Part shown: positions 21,441-33,860 of the stretch, piece after piece
Layout: the number at the start of each line of letters is the position of its first letter
Numbering within the stretch: position 1 is the stretch's first letter
Assembly: GCA_030770545.1 (NCBI GenBank)
Contig: CM061106.1
Coordinates: 72,001-136,000, forward strand
Length of the DNA: 64,000 bases
Source of the DNA: Macropodus opercularis
Lineage: Eukaryota; Chordata; Actinopteri; Anabantiformes; Osphronemidae
Direction of reading: 5' to 3'
Notes under the pieces: model-generated
What the model saw: the letters and a program-made list of their open reading frames with translations, nothing else
What the model was told of the DNA's origin: nothing
Database searches by the model: none
Made by a program: the position numbers and the translations under genes

Positions 21441-24400
21441 AGGATGACATTTGACATTAGATTAGGAATTGGTCAGGAGATGGTGGTACAGGAGCGTTTC
21501 AGAAGAAGAGACGGAGAATCAGAGCACAGGTTCGCAGGAAAACAGCACAGAGACAGTCACGGGTATACGTGGCGAGTGCGGTCGCAGCAGCTTATTCAGC
21601 AATGGAAATCTGAGAAGAACAAAAACCACTGCACACGCAGGAAATCCATCATCACACAAAACCCAACATACAAACCTTTCGAACCAAGAACGAGGTTGGT
21701 CGCAGCAAGGTGCAGGGAGACACACTAGAACTGACAGGAGACCAGGTGGAGGCAACTCGCAGCCGCCCTGAACACTGGGAATAATCATAAATCCATTATC
21801 ATACAGCGGTAACGCGTCACATGCATATTTACACTTCATCTCCAATCAAGCTAATGTTATGCTGGGACGTTGATTAGAAGAATAAACAGTGTGTGTGTCT
21901 GCTACACAGAGCGACGCAGCTCCATCAATGCTGCTAGAGAACCGTGAAGCAGAACAACATCCCTTCAATAAGAGTTTTCATGTTTAATACATGTGGGTGT
22001 TGCCACTGTCAGCCAAGTTGTGGTACAAAGACTTTAACATGTGTAATATGGGTCAGTAGATACCAGTCACAAGCGCATGGAAGCTGAATCATGAACGGTG
22101 GTCTGATCTGGACATTTCTAACCTGACAACAGAAACGTAGGGAGGGTCTGTGCCTGGAGCTGGATGCTCCACAGACTAATCCAGAGCTTGGACAGCAGAT
22201 TAATGATGGATGTTAGCTTGAAGATAGATAAACATTGTCTTTGTCAGAGTGGACCAGGAGAAAAACACCTTTTCCTTGTATCTACTTGTAGCACAGCTGT
22301 TTGTCCTGCAGCCTGTTTACTCGCCGATGTCGCCAAGGACTTTAGTTCCTGTCTAGGAAGAATGGATGCGATGCCTTTTCCCAGCTTCCGTCCCATCTCC
22401 AGCTCACTCCAGGTTGATTTAGCTGCTCCTTCTAATCTGTGCAACAGTCACACCAGGATGTTTCACTAATCCTGGGTCTTACATCTATTTTTTGCGACAG
22501 CTCTCCGATGGCATGAAGCGAAATCTTGTTTAATGAAAGAAACTACACAAGTCCAGTGAATTCATTCATCCTGCTCTGCTCAGGCAAATTCTACAACGTG
22601 ATGCTGAGAGTCACTTTTAAATAGTCTCTTAGCAACATGAGGCCTGACATCAGCTCCTGGAATGAAAAATCTGAGGTGGGTGATGAGCTATTTCTGGAGC
22701 AGCTGCTGTGGCTCGTCAGAGCAGGGAGCGCAGGCATGACCTGAGCCACGAGGGAGCGGATGCGACATGTTGGTCCAAGAGCTGCAGAAAACACACTGCT
22801 CCAGTTTCAGCTGTTCCACATTGTCTCCCTGGACCCATAGCGTTTTTAAGACCACGCAGTGTGAATTCATGGCTGTGTTTGATATGACGGCTCCTGTCAC
22901 CTGCTAGATGCCACCTGGCCCCGAGTGCTCGACCCCTTCTCCACCTGAATCTCACACTGCAGGTGATCACAGGGTGATGTTGCTTGTAATTGTCTGCTCT
23001 GATAATAATTTACACGCCTTCTTCTTATTATAGTTGCTTCTCAGGGGCTTGTGTCAGATCAAAAACGATTCGTTAAGGCAACCGCGCTCTGCTCCATGTG
23101 AGCATTCAAAGTAAAAGCGCTGCTTTTAACTTGTAGAAGAATCAGAAGCATCCCGCTGCCATTTCGTCCTCTTTGTGTTCTGTTCATAGACATTGATTTT
23201 AAGAAAGGCAGCCGGTCCCCTGTTGCTACAGGTTACTGGACTTTGTTGCGAGAAGCAAAACTCTGCTCATGCTTCACTGCTTATTTCAAAGGAAGAAAAA
23301 CAAGCCCGACCCTGCTCCCACTGCTGCTGCTGTAAAGCGATTGGCTGAGTGGACGGGGCCATCGCACAAATGCCACATCATTGATCGGCTTATGTGCACT
23401 GAGCCATCTGCACAGCGTTCGCATACGCACTACGTGGGGATGGATGCCTGCGGTCACCATGACAACCGCAGCAAGAAACGTATGCTGCTACTCCAGGCTC
23501 ATCCAACGGAAGCTTCCAGGTGACGTCACATCCTCCTTTTTCCAACCTTTTTGGTCCACGGTGCAAGCAGGTCATAGTAATTCAAGGTCAGATCAGAACA
23601 ATCAAAGTTCATTCCAGCCACAGTGCAGAAGTCATCATCATTTTCAGGCAGCAGCAGTGTCTCTGCCTCAGTGTGGAGCTGTTTGGGTTTAGATGAGTCC
23701 AGGAACTTGGTAGCGTTCAGAACTTTCTCTCTCGTCTTGGTGGTTTTTCTAAGTAACTGCCTGTTTGTCCACGTTGTTGTTTTGAAGTGTCTGCAGATGA
23801 AACGACCGACTAATTAACTAACTGACTGACTGATCTGAGAGAGCGCCGAGGAAACGGACCAACAAAACCGGAACTGGAAGGCAGGGTTCGGTGATTGTCC
23901 GTGATGAGGCTGCGGCAGGAAACAGGAAGTGATTTGAATGATGGAGGTGCACAAATAAAAGCACAAAGCAGACCGTCCTTCCTCTCTAGGCTCCACTCTG
24001 CTTCAAACCATTCCTGAACCGCCGTGAGTGAAAGAGGCCACAGCCTTCAGCTTCTTTCTGCTTCCAGAACAAGTTCTGATCCGTGTATTCAGAGTAAACC
24101 CACCACTGTGTCGACTGATTTGAGCTGCAGCTTGTGTGTCTCTGTGGTTCCTGGTCACATCACAAGATCAGTATCCATCCACTTTATTGCACCTGAGATG
24201 ATGCAGCAGGTTATGTATTATGTATGTGTTATGTGTAACACTGTCCCACTCAAATTGCAAAAAAAGGCTCCAGATCTTTCAGCCAGACTAAGACAAACAA
24301 GATTAGTTCATGTTATGAATACTGGGATTCACAAAACCAGAGGTGTGAACAACAAAGCAACAGTTGACTCTAACTCACATCTAAGACGCGTCAGATCAGA

Positions 24401-25822
24401 CAATCACGAGACGGGAAACGCGTCGATACGGAAAAGCGCTGCAGGGCAGAGAAAACAAGCTCGGTGTGAAGAAACCACGCGAACTAACAAACCAAAGGAA
24501 GAGACATAATACGAATGGACCAGCTAACGAGCTGGAACAAGACGAAACACAGTCAGCGTGTCCAGAGTCCAGAGTCCAGGGCGGAGGAAACGGGACATGG
24601 TGAGAGCAGGGTGTGGCAGCTGAGGCGCATGGTGACCCTACGAGACGGGGCAGGAAGGTCTGCTGCAGCAAGCCGAGTACCTCCGGTCAGGCCTCGCTGG
24701 GTTGGGGTCCGGATGACGCCTGAACCGGCTGGACGTCCCTTCCTCTGTGGTGAGACCTGACCCGGGTGTTTCTGCTTCACTGTCACGTCCATCCTCCTCA
24801 CGACGGTGGACCTTTATGCGAAGCGACGCTTTCAAATGAAAAGCCCTTAAAGCCTTTTGTCTATTCAGCAGGCCGCTCTGTTGAAAATGGGCCAACTTGT
24901 TCCGTCTCAGCGGAGGAAGGTGTCTGGGTTTTTATCCTTAAATGTCCCTAAGCTGGGTTCAAGCTGAGCTTCTAATTTCCGATGGAAGACTTTTAATTGA
25001 ATTAGGAGTCGATGTGACTTCTCATTTCATTTCCATTTAAGTTTGTAATAACTGTAAAAGCAGTGGTGGTGCTGTAAACGGAGGGACTTAGCCGTGAAGC
25101 TCTCCTGGCAGCGTCGCACTGGGAAATTACCTTAAGAGGAATCTCTGAGCAGGTCCTTCCCTCCGTCACGTCCTCCAGGCTAATGGTGCTCAGTCGCGCT
25201 TCAGCACTTCCTGCTCAACGGTCCCAGGCCTCGGATGAGCTGCTCAAACTCCACAGCCTATGACGACTGTCACGTCCGTCTTCAAATGACCGTTACAGTA
25301 GGAGGCGAGATGCCACGGTCAATAACAACAGTCTCCACTCACGAGCGCCGGTAAACCCCAGCAGCACCGGATCACAGGTTGGTGAAATGAATGTGCTCCC
25401 ACTAATTGGACACCGTTGCTTGGCCAGGAGGCAGAAAGCAGAGTCAGGCCCGTTTGCCTGCTGAGCCGTGGCGTCCGTCCAGACGGCAGCATGTGCACAG
25501 TCGGAACTCAATGAGCCATGAAAACCAAAATCCTTTAGCCGCGATTAAGCCGTTGAGGACTCAGCGTGAGTTACCGAGGCATAGGAATGAGCTGATCTCC
25601 GTTCTGCTGCTGACCTGAGGGCTTGAGCTTGTCCTGCAGGACTCAGACGCTAACCTTAACCCTGTACGCTGCCCTCGTCAATGTGCAGAGGCTCAGAGCC
25701 TTCACGTACACTTTTCTAACTTTTCATCCACTGGGTCTGTTGCTTCGCTTGCCTCACATCGAGAAGCTGCCACTCGAGGTCGTCTTGGTGATGACGGGCG
25801 ACTGCTTCCGTTCCACGTCTGA

Positions 25823-25910
25823 GTAATCGAACTCCAGGACAACCCACCCCTCACGAGGACGCGGGAATCGAACCCGGGACCTTCTCGCTGTGAGGCGACA
25901 CCATGGCTCA
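25823..25910 (-). repeat. tRNA-like interspersed repeat fragment
   Basis: On the minus strand the sequence contains GTCGCCTCACAGCGAGAAGG followed by GGTTCGATTCC at 25864-25874, which is a pol III B-box/T-loop motif. No folded acceptor stem was found, so it is not called a tRNA gene. The block matches a repeat type common in fish genomes. Confidence 0.55.
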
Positions 25911-27104
25911 GATAATCAAACGCTACTTCAAAAAGACACAGGTCTGTGGGAGCAGGAAACAAAAGTAGCGTAAATAACGGCACAGAGAAAAACGAGGCTG
26001 TGTAGCAGTAGGTCAGAAAAGAGCTACACAAGCCAGTACCAGTATAAAACCAGTGTGACCAGGATCAGCACGAGGACAAATCCCAGCAACAATCAGGAGA
26101 TGATGCTTCTTCTGCGGGAGCAGAGCGTTGTATGCTTGTCGTGTCTGTGTCTGTTTGAGGCACACAGATCGATACCAACTAACGTGGTATTTAGCAGCAT
26201 TGGCATTCCCCTCGTCCGCCTCCCCTGCAGGCCCCCACGGCGACGTCCGCCCATCCTGCAGCATCAAATGTCAGACAAAGCATCGAGGAGCGGAGCAAAC
26301 AGAGCCTCCCTGCAGATCAGAGCTGCTCCGAGCCCTGTGCGAACCGAGCCGGGCCCGGTTCTGCTGTGTGCTTCTGCTGCTGGTTCTGTTTACCGTGTGC
26401 ATCCACGCGCTGATGCTCTGTCAACCTGCGTTCACTTTATTGACACAGCGCCAGCTCACGGCTTCTTTACAAGGCAGTTTAAGACCTTACACAATTCAAA
26501 CCTGCTGTATAGGAAATGAAAGCCCACTGGAGCAGGCTGTGTCTTTAGTGTACGTAACCCGTAGCAACAGCGGGAGATGCACAGAGCCCAGTCTAAAGCA
26601 GGTCTGTCAGTTAGGTTTGGATGGTTCATGCTCTGTATTATGCTCGTGCCTGTCTGAACATACTCTTCCCTAATGAAGTGATGCAGCCATCGTGAGTTTA
26701 GAACCGTACGTAGCTACGCCAGTAAAAAGCTCCGAGGCCACGTCTGGACGTCTGCTGATGCTCCTGCTGGAGACTGATGCGCTCGTTTGCTTCACGGGCC
26801 TCATTCAACAACTCTTTTACTGCTGCAAGACCAAGCAAAAGACTCTCTGCATAAACACAGATAGTAGGTTTCTTTTTGCTATGAGTTCCCTCTGTTGCTT
26901 TATAGACGAGGCGTCAAGTCTCCTCCCAACCTGGTACAGACTAATTTTTAAGGCCTTTAAATAACCAGAGACTTTAATGACAGGTTCCCATGACTCAGTG
27001 GAACAACAAGATCACCAGACTAGAACTTGGAGCAGGAGTCGCGATGGAGGCCAGGCCTGGCTGTGGAGCTTTAGGTGGAGGAGCATTAGGAGTAAGTCTG
27101 TGCC
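25911..27104. other. Intergenic, nothing recognised
   Basis: Two overlapping open frames near 26055-26673 have no recognisable domains and no splice support. I see no gene here. Confidence 0.35.
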
Positions 27105-27188
27105 ACCATGCTTCCCACCTGGGAAGCTAAGAGGGGTGGGCTTGGTTAGCTCTTGGATGGGAGACCACCAGGAACCTTGAGCTGCTGC
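27105..27188 (+). repeat. 5S rRNA-derived element (pseudogene or SINE3-type head)
   Basis: The 3' two-thirds of 5S rRNA is recognisable: GGGAAGCTAAGAGGGG (box A region), then GGCTTGGTTAGCTCTTGGAT and GGGAGACCACCAGGAA (box C region). The internal pol III promoter is thus largely kept. The 5' part diverges and there is no terminal T run in place, so a working 5S gene is unlikely. It may be a 5S pseudogene or the head of a 5S-derived SINE. Confidence 0.75.
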
Positions 27189-29974
27189 ACATTCCAGACT
27201 GGTGACCTTGTGCCAGGTCTGGATAAGTAACGTGTCCATATGGAAACGGCTTCAGCAGTAGTTACTATACTGCACATCACAGAACGACTTGATTTGCATC
27301 AGCTGAGGATCAAGCTTAGAGATAAATCGATTGAATCGGCTCAGGACGCTTGGTCCTGCTGCTGACCCCCGGGTGTGGTCCCTGGTGGGGGGCATCTGCC
27401 CTCCCGACCCTGGCGGTGCGTGGCTCGTATCAACCTTTTGGTGGGAGACGCTTCGAGCTTAGCTGTTACTGTTGTCACTCTTATGATGGTGCTGTGGTAG
27501 TTCAATGAGAGCTTGAATAAACACAGGAGGAAATAAAGGAGTAAACTCTGAACACGCTGCTGCTGAACGGACGGGTAAAGAGGTGGATCCCAGCTGGTCT
27601 GTCGTCACACGCTAACGGACCGTGTGCGTAGCCGCCATTAGTTACGGCTGGATTCATCGGCGTCTTTAAGGGACAGGCTCTGGGATTACAGTGGACCCCT
27701 GGTGGGGAACTAAGCCTGGATGCCCCTCGGACGCCAGAGAGACGTGTGCTGCTAAAGCCGGAGGAGACCAGACGCCCGTTTAGTCCTCGGGATCCGTTTA
27801 ATGACGCGTCGCTCTTCAGAGTGTGAGAGCCGTCCTGCAGGTGTCGGTGCCGACGAGCCTCCGCTTCCATCCTCTGTCAGTATTACCTGGTGCAGCGCGG
27901 AGGTTGTTGTCGTTCCTGTTTGTCGACGATGGAGACCTTCACTAGAAGTAAAGTGGTTTTCAAAGCACCACCGTTGTTTAGCTTCTGCCTCCGAGGAAAC
28001 GGAGCGAAAGGCTCACGGTCACACTGATCACAGCATCTTACCGACCTGCTGTAATCGATCTGAGCATGTGAAGTAGTGGAAACACCAACAAGTCACTGAA
28101 TTCTGTTACTGTGATGTACAGTGTGAACTAAATCCAGTTGTTTTTATTGGTGCAATATGTTATAGGCTCAAATACCGAAACTACAGATTTTGTTTTGTGA
28201 CTGACTTCTACAATCACAACTTGATCCTATCGATGGTGTACGTTGTATCTACTGCTGCTGTAAACACAGACATGTCGCATAAAGTCCTGTCTTAACTTAC
28301 TTTCTGCTCATTTTGACCAACACCGTTCTAACACAACCACTCGGAAAAGGGCTTTGGATGCACCTGAACGCATCATTAATACGGTAAATGTGAAGCCGCT
28401 GAAGAAAGAAGCAAACACAACGTGTTCTGTAGCAGCTGGAGATGTGCACAAGCCAAACAGAGGTCAAACACAGTATGAAGCCAATCTCTCGATCAGTCTC
28501 AGCCATCACCTACTCGGCCTGTGACCCCGTTGCAGCGGCTGCTGCAAACATCTCTCCTGTGTCTCCAACCTGGACCAACCTGAAGCATTTCCTGTGTCCA
28601 GCTAATACTGATGAACACGTCGCAGGGCTGGTTTACTCACTGGCATTTCCTCTGTTCTGTAGCTGTGTCAGATAATGAGATGCATCTGTCCAGACATCTC
28701 TGGAGACCAGTGAGTGTCTGCTCACACGCCCACATCTGAAACCAGCTTTGGTGTGATCGCTCTTACTCCAAAACAGATGCAGCTTATCTCGCTTCATCTG
28801 ATGAGAAAGGATCCGTCTGTGTCTGAGCTAATGGAAGGAGGAACCAGGAGGGAGCTGGTTGGTGGAGGATGCCAGCAGAGAAGTGAAGCAACGCTAGTGA
28901 GATGCCTTCAGTGACAGGACATGGGTGGTTCAGGGACACGTGTGTGTTTAGGGCTGTTTGAGGGTGAAGTGTTTTCGGTTACATGTCTGTGTGGGTGTGA
29001 AATTACAATTCTGGTCTAATTTCTCCGTTTAAAGTTGAACCTGTCTTGTTCTTAAGCTCTCGGTTCACTGGCAGAGAGCGAACACTGACTAAACTCTACT
29101 AGACTTGACTTCAGCCATTAGAAGTCGACTAACGGGCCGAATCTGAATGACAGAGAAGAGACAACCAGAAAAGGTCACAAAGCAGACGACGTAACGCAGT
29201 TTACCCGACAGACCCAGGAACAGTCTACACAACAGACCATAGTGTGAGGACGTCCTCATATGCTGAACATGGCAACAGGCGCAAGTGAGAACGGTGATTA
29301 CACAGGAAATGACGCCAACACCAGACAAAACTCCAAAGTCTGTTTGTTAGCGAACGCAGCCCACAGTAGAGGCTGATGCGTTCAGTGTCCCTTCCTGTAA
29401 ACATTTTGTTTGGTCTTCTGCACTCGACTGTGCCACGTTGTCCACGACGGGGATAAAACAGCCAAACCCACATTGTGCTTAGTGTTTGCACCTACTAGAT
29501 CCAGTTGAGTTCGGGCCTGTCCGGGCTTTGGGTGTGACCTCCGGCGCCTGGGCGGGAAGCGATGTCCACTGAAGTGTAAGCTGCTTGTCCTGAGACCGGG
29601 CGACTCTGAAGCAGCTTCGCTCTTAACACTCATGAGCAGGGTTGTAGGATTAATGGTGCATGTGAAGGATGCAGGTTAATCGCCCTGTTAATCACTGAGA
29701 CCACGAGGGTGGAGGCAGGTGACAATGTGTCTGCTGGTTCTAGGCCCAGTTCTTGGTTCAAACTACTAACTAACTAAAGTAGAAAACGCGCTGAGCTAAA
29801 GTCACCTGTCGAGTCGACTCCACTCAGTGTCAGGTTTAACAAGCCTGAGCTATTCGTCCTGCTGGACGGATGAAGTCATGAGAGTTCGTCTGCTTTAATG
29901 ATGCTACTCGCTGCTGTTAGCGTGAGGAACGTTCCACTCGAAGCTCCGCCACCCAACCTGCTTCAGGCCGAGCC
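27189..29974. other. Intergenic upstream of plekha5
   Basis: No coding exon or RNA gene was recognised. Open frames are short and overlap on both strands without motifs. Confidence 0.4.
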
Positions 29975-30101
29975 GGGACCAGGGTCCAGGGTCCAGGGTC
30001 CAGGGACCAGGGACCAGGGACCAGGGTCCAGGGTCCAGGGTCCAGGGTCCAGGGTCCAGGGTCCAGGGTCCAGGGTCCAGGGTCCAGGGTCCAGGGTCCA
30101 G
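29975..30101 (+). repeat. GGGTCCA heptamer minisatellite
   Basis: About 17 copies of a 7-bp unit (GGGTCCA, with some GGGACCA) occur in tandem. Regular GGG tracts separated by four bases would allow G-quadruplex formation on the plus strand. The array ends about 185 bp upstream of the plekha5 ATG. Confidence 0.95.
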
Positions 30102-30285
30102 GCTTTGACGGGCCACCTTCCGCTCGGCCGCTACGCCGCCTCCCTCTGCTCGGCGCTAAATCACTGCTTGTGTCTTCATTCTTCGCGCGCTCTCGCGTCC
30201 TGCAGGCGGGCGCGCGCTGCTGGCGCGGCGCCGCGCACTCCAGCGCCCGTGTAGTAACCCAGAGCAGTGGAGCTGTGAGCTAGAC
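30102..30285 (+). promoter_or_regulatory. plekha5 CpG-island promoter and 5' UTR
   Basis: Very CpG-rich sequence with CGCGC runs lies directly upstream of the start codon. No TATA box was seen. CpG density continues through introns 1 and 2 to about 31000. The transcription start is not fixed. Confidence 0.55.
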
Positions 30286-31120
30286 ATGGCGGCGGACCCG
30301 AAGCCGGACTGGCTCTGCAGCCTCCCCGCTTCCTGGGGCTACGGGGTGACGCGGGACGGACGCATATTCTTTATCAAGTAAATGAGACGCGGATGCGCGG
30401 ATTTGTGGACTCGCACTGTTCATGCTCCGACGCATTTGTCGGCTTGTGTGCTCACCTCTCCCCGTTTTGTTCCCCTCGCAGCGAGGAAGCGAAGAGCACC
30501 GCCTGGCTGCACCCCGTCAGCGGAGCCGCGGTGGTCACGGGGCACCGGACGACTCCAGGTAAACGGGCTGGTTCCGCTTCATCCCTGCCAATTCACGCAC
30601 GCACGCACGCGCGCGTGCAGCCCGGGAAGGCTCGTCCGCGCGTCGCGGTGGGGGAGGAAAAGGGGGCGACAAGTTGCGGAGACGGTGGGAGACGGCGAGG
30701 GGAGAGCGGGTCTCTGCAGCAAAGCGACCGCCCGGCTCGCCGCACGCGCGCTCGCCCCACCTGGACACTTTGCGACGCACTTTTTAAAAGTTCCGTCACG
30801 TAGGCCGCTACGGAGGCGATTCCCCGCAGCGGCACCCGAAACATTCGGTAGCGAGCAGCGTCGGCGCCGAGGCGATGCTCCCGAGTTCAGCACATTTGTA
30901 GCGACCAGACCGCGGACCCAGCAGCAGATCAACCGCTTGATCTGCTGCTGGGTCCGCGTCGGGGGCGCGGAATTGCGTAAAAGGGCGCAGATCATGAATG
31001 AGCGTGTGTGCAGGTGCGTGTTGCATAACAGCTGCTCATATGTGCTTCTCCCTGACCCCCAGATTTACCCACCGGATGGGAGGAAGGATACACGTTCGAG
31101 GGGGCTCGCTGCTTCATCAA
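30286..31120 (+). CDS. plekha5: Pleckstrin homology domain-containing family A member 5 (partial, 5' end)
   Basis: PLEKHA5 (PEPP2) is a cytoplasmic and junction-associated adaptor with two N-terminal WW domains and a phosphoinositide-binding PH domain. Three exons join in frame: 30286-30377, 30482-30558 and 31063-31120 (75 codons plus two bases). Exon 1 begins MAADPKPDW, close to human MAADLNLEW. Exons 1 and 2 encode WW1 (LPASWGYGVTRDGRIFFIN, then STAWLHPVSG and VVTGHR). Exon 3 starts WW2 (DLPTGWEEGYTFEGARCFIN) and stops at a GTGAGT donor. The exon completing WW2, expected to begin with a His-Asn-Glu-like stretch, was not found in the remaining 33 kb, so intron 3 likely runs past the right edge. 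The rest of WW2 and the PH domain are outside the window. Confidence 0.95.
30911..30958. repeat. Perfect 22-bp inverted repeat, 4-base loop
   Basis: The left arm 30911-30932 (begins CGCGGACCCAGC) and right arm 30937-30958 are exact reverse complements around the loop CCGC. The arms are GC-rich and the flanks do not extend the pairing. It lies in plekha5 intron 2, within the CpG island. It could form a hairpin in RNA or a cruciform in DNA. The stem is shorter than usual for a pre-miRNA. Confidence 0.97.
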
Positions 31121-33486
31121 GTGAGTAGACGGGGAGGCCGCTCATCAACGCCCCCCTCCCGCAGCCTCTCGCCCTGTAGCGGAGCGATCAGGCAGGTGTA
31201 GTCTTAGTTGGACAGGTGTGAGTCAGAGGCCCAACAGGCTCTACTAGTTGCTGGCTGCGTGTGTGCTCATGCTCTCGCCAGCCCTCCAGGCTCCTCGTGA
31301 CTCCTTCAGCTTTGCATCCGTCCGTGTTGTGCGAACCTGTTTGGCGGCTCCGGGTTCTCACGGCGACGCGGGGACGGTTCTCCCTGAGCTTTAAGGCTGT
31401 TGTGCTGCTGGCGCTCACACGGTCCGTGGCCATTCGGAGGCAGCAGCTGACACGCGGGTGGCTAATATAGCCACGCTGTAAATAGCACAGAACCGCTGCT
31501 CGTGGGCACGTAGGAAGACACGCACACAGTCCTGGGCCAGAGCAGGTCACGTCAGTGTAGGGCTCATAGGTTCATTCCTACGGTCGCAGGGGCCTGTTGG
31601 ACCTGATCAGTCTGAGGCGTGAACTGTTTCCAGGTCATCCAGCTGTTACTGTTAGAATGAGGCCACGTGTCGCGTGTCCTGCCTGCAGACACCAACTCCT
31701 ACCGGACCCACCGAGTGTTTCCTGTGGGTGGAAACGTGTGAACGGGCAACTCGAGACGAAACTGATTCCCCAGATGGGGAAACGGCTGCAGCGCCGGTTC
31801 GGCATGAACGTCTTTGAGTATCCAGCCAAAATGCGTTGCGTAATGGAGGAGAAATGCACAGTCAGCCACCTTTACTCCCGGAGGTGAGGATCAGTCGGGT
31901 TGGCGGTTTGATTCCTGGCCCCAGTGAGTCTGGCTGCGCAGCCGTTGAAGCTCTCTCTCGCAGGCGTCGACCTGGGCCCGGCTTGTTGAATTCTTATTGA
32001 TTGGTTGTTTGGGTGAAGCCCACGCGTAAGCGTTGCCTCATTTTGGGAAGGTTCGGGTGTGGATGCAGACGGATGAGTCAGGCTAATCCCGAGTTAGAGG
32101 CCGTATCAGAAAACTCCCGGCTGAGGGCTTTTCTACCTCGAGACGACAGCCACTGCTGACTCAGGCCGGATTCATGTTGCCACACTCAGTGAATACAATG
32201 AGCCACATTTGACTGGGAACAAACAGGCACTGATTCATCACCACTTCTTCAAATCCTTCGAATTCCTCCCAAATTCCTGCCCGGTCGCTTTTCTATCAGG
32301 CCTTTATTGGAATCCTGGCCCAGCTGCCCTCGTGGCCGTCGGCCGAGCCCTTCAGCGCGGGGTCCGGCCTAAGGTTTCCACGTTCCACGGGTCTCTCCCC
32401 TGAACCGTCTCGTCGGCTGAAGCTGCCACCACTTAGCAAGCAGTGGTTAGAAACCGCGGGGACGCCTCCGAGCGCAGGAGATCCTCTGGAACGGAGGATG
32501 TGAACTGAAGCCGACTGCGTGTGTCTATTTTAGATTCAGGTCAGAAGACAGAGCTGCTGCAGTGTCTTCCAAATAACTTTCAAGGCCCCTTTTCTTTGAT
32601 TGCCTGGGTGGTGAAGTCCTGCCAGGTGTCTTCCTCTGCAGAGCTGATCTAGCTGCTCCAGCAGACATGTAGCCTGTGAAGTGATGCGTCTTAGCCGCTG
32701 CTCCCTTCAGCTGGAACACACCTGGGTCACCGCCCGCTGCTCAGGAACACGGACCCAGAAACGAGCAGACGGTCACCGGCCTCGTCTGCTCTAAATGTGA
32801 AGGCGCTGCTCTCGGCCAGTAGTTTAACGTCTCTTTAAATTGCCTGACAGAAACGTCAGCCACTCGCCGCCCAAAGCTGCCGCGACGGCTTTAGCTTGAA
32901 ACCGCGATGAAGTAATCAGAGTCGTACGGAGCAGCTGAAGCTCTAAATATGCTGCTCACACAGACGTGTGAGAGGATGAACCAGTGGCCAAGCTTCAGTT
33001 ACTGAAGAAGCAGCGTGTTATCAAAGAGTTGCCAGCGCACGGCGTTACCTCGGGCACCTGTGGAGGCTGTGGTCTGGTCCACACTGGATGTGGACGTGAT
33101 GTGTGGGTGGGCGGGGCTTGGCGTGGCCCCGCCCACCCCTGGATCTTTGGGTTGGTTTCAGTGGATGAGGCTGTAGCTCAGTAGTCGCGAGCTTTCTGGT
33201 GCAGAGCGTGGCTTCCTGTGTCCTGGCGATCCGGTCTCCTCCTCCTCTGGCAGCGACTCCTAAGCCTGACTGGTCCTGTTTGAGTTTGGTTTGGTGGATT
33301 GGCACCTCCAGCAGTGAATGAGTATAAACGTGTCTGTCATGTGACGCTGAAACACTGGGAACCGTCTGAAACGGAAGCAACGCGCTGACGGGAGGGTTCC
33401 CGTGCGTTACGCTGGTGGCGGCCTTGGATTAGCAGGAGGGCAGATAAATAAACGGATAAATAACTTTCACAAGCACATAAACCGAA

Positions 33487-33804
33487 CAGCGTTCCCCTCA
33501 CAGCCACACTTACTAGAAAAGAGCTTCCTCCTTTGGATGCGCTTTTAATGCTTGGTGACCACGGTCAGTGTTAGATAAAACAGCTGTTATTAGAACCGGG
33601 AACAACAGCGGATCAGTCATTAATAAGTCATTAATATGCAGCGTTCCCCTCACAGCCACACTTACTAGAAAAGAGCTTCCTCCTTTCATTGCTCTGCTTT
33701 GGATGCGCTTTTAATCCTTGGTGACCACGGTCAGTGTTAGATAAAACAGCTGTTATTAGAACCGGGAACAACAGCGGATCAGTCATTAATAAGTCATTAA
33801 TATA
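33487..33804. repeat. Tandem duplication of a 152-bp segment
   Basis: Unit 1 (33487-33638) and unit 2 (33639-33804) are near identical. Unit 2 differs by a 14-bp insertion (after CTTCCTCCTTT) and a few substitutions. A third partial start (CAGCGTTCC) follows at 33805, directly before the 11-bp minisatellite. The near identity points to a recent duplication. Confidence 0.95.
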
Positions 33805-33860
33805 CAGCGTTCCAGAGAAATTATCTAGTTGAATAGTTTAGCAGCGTCCTGGAGAATTCA

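Larger units (their letters stand above)
18842..25822. other. Intergenic downstream of the NLR gene
   Basis: The first part, to about 19730, is probably the NLR 3' UTR. Beyond it I recognise only LINE tail and decayed repeat sequence at 20715-21440. There is no exon with family motifs, no tRNA and no CRISPR-like array. Open frames here are short and lack recognisable motifs. Confidence 0.45.

Noticed and set aside
25823..25910. tRNA gene on the minus strand
   Set aside because: It has a B-box-like GGTTCGATTCC but no convincing acceptor and D arms. The block is a known type of fish interspersed repeat.
27105..27188. Functional 5S rRNA gene
   Set aside because: The 5' third is not recognisable and no terminator T run follows at the expected place.
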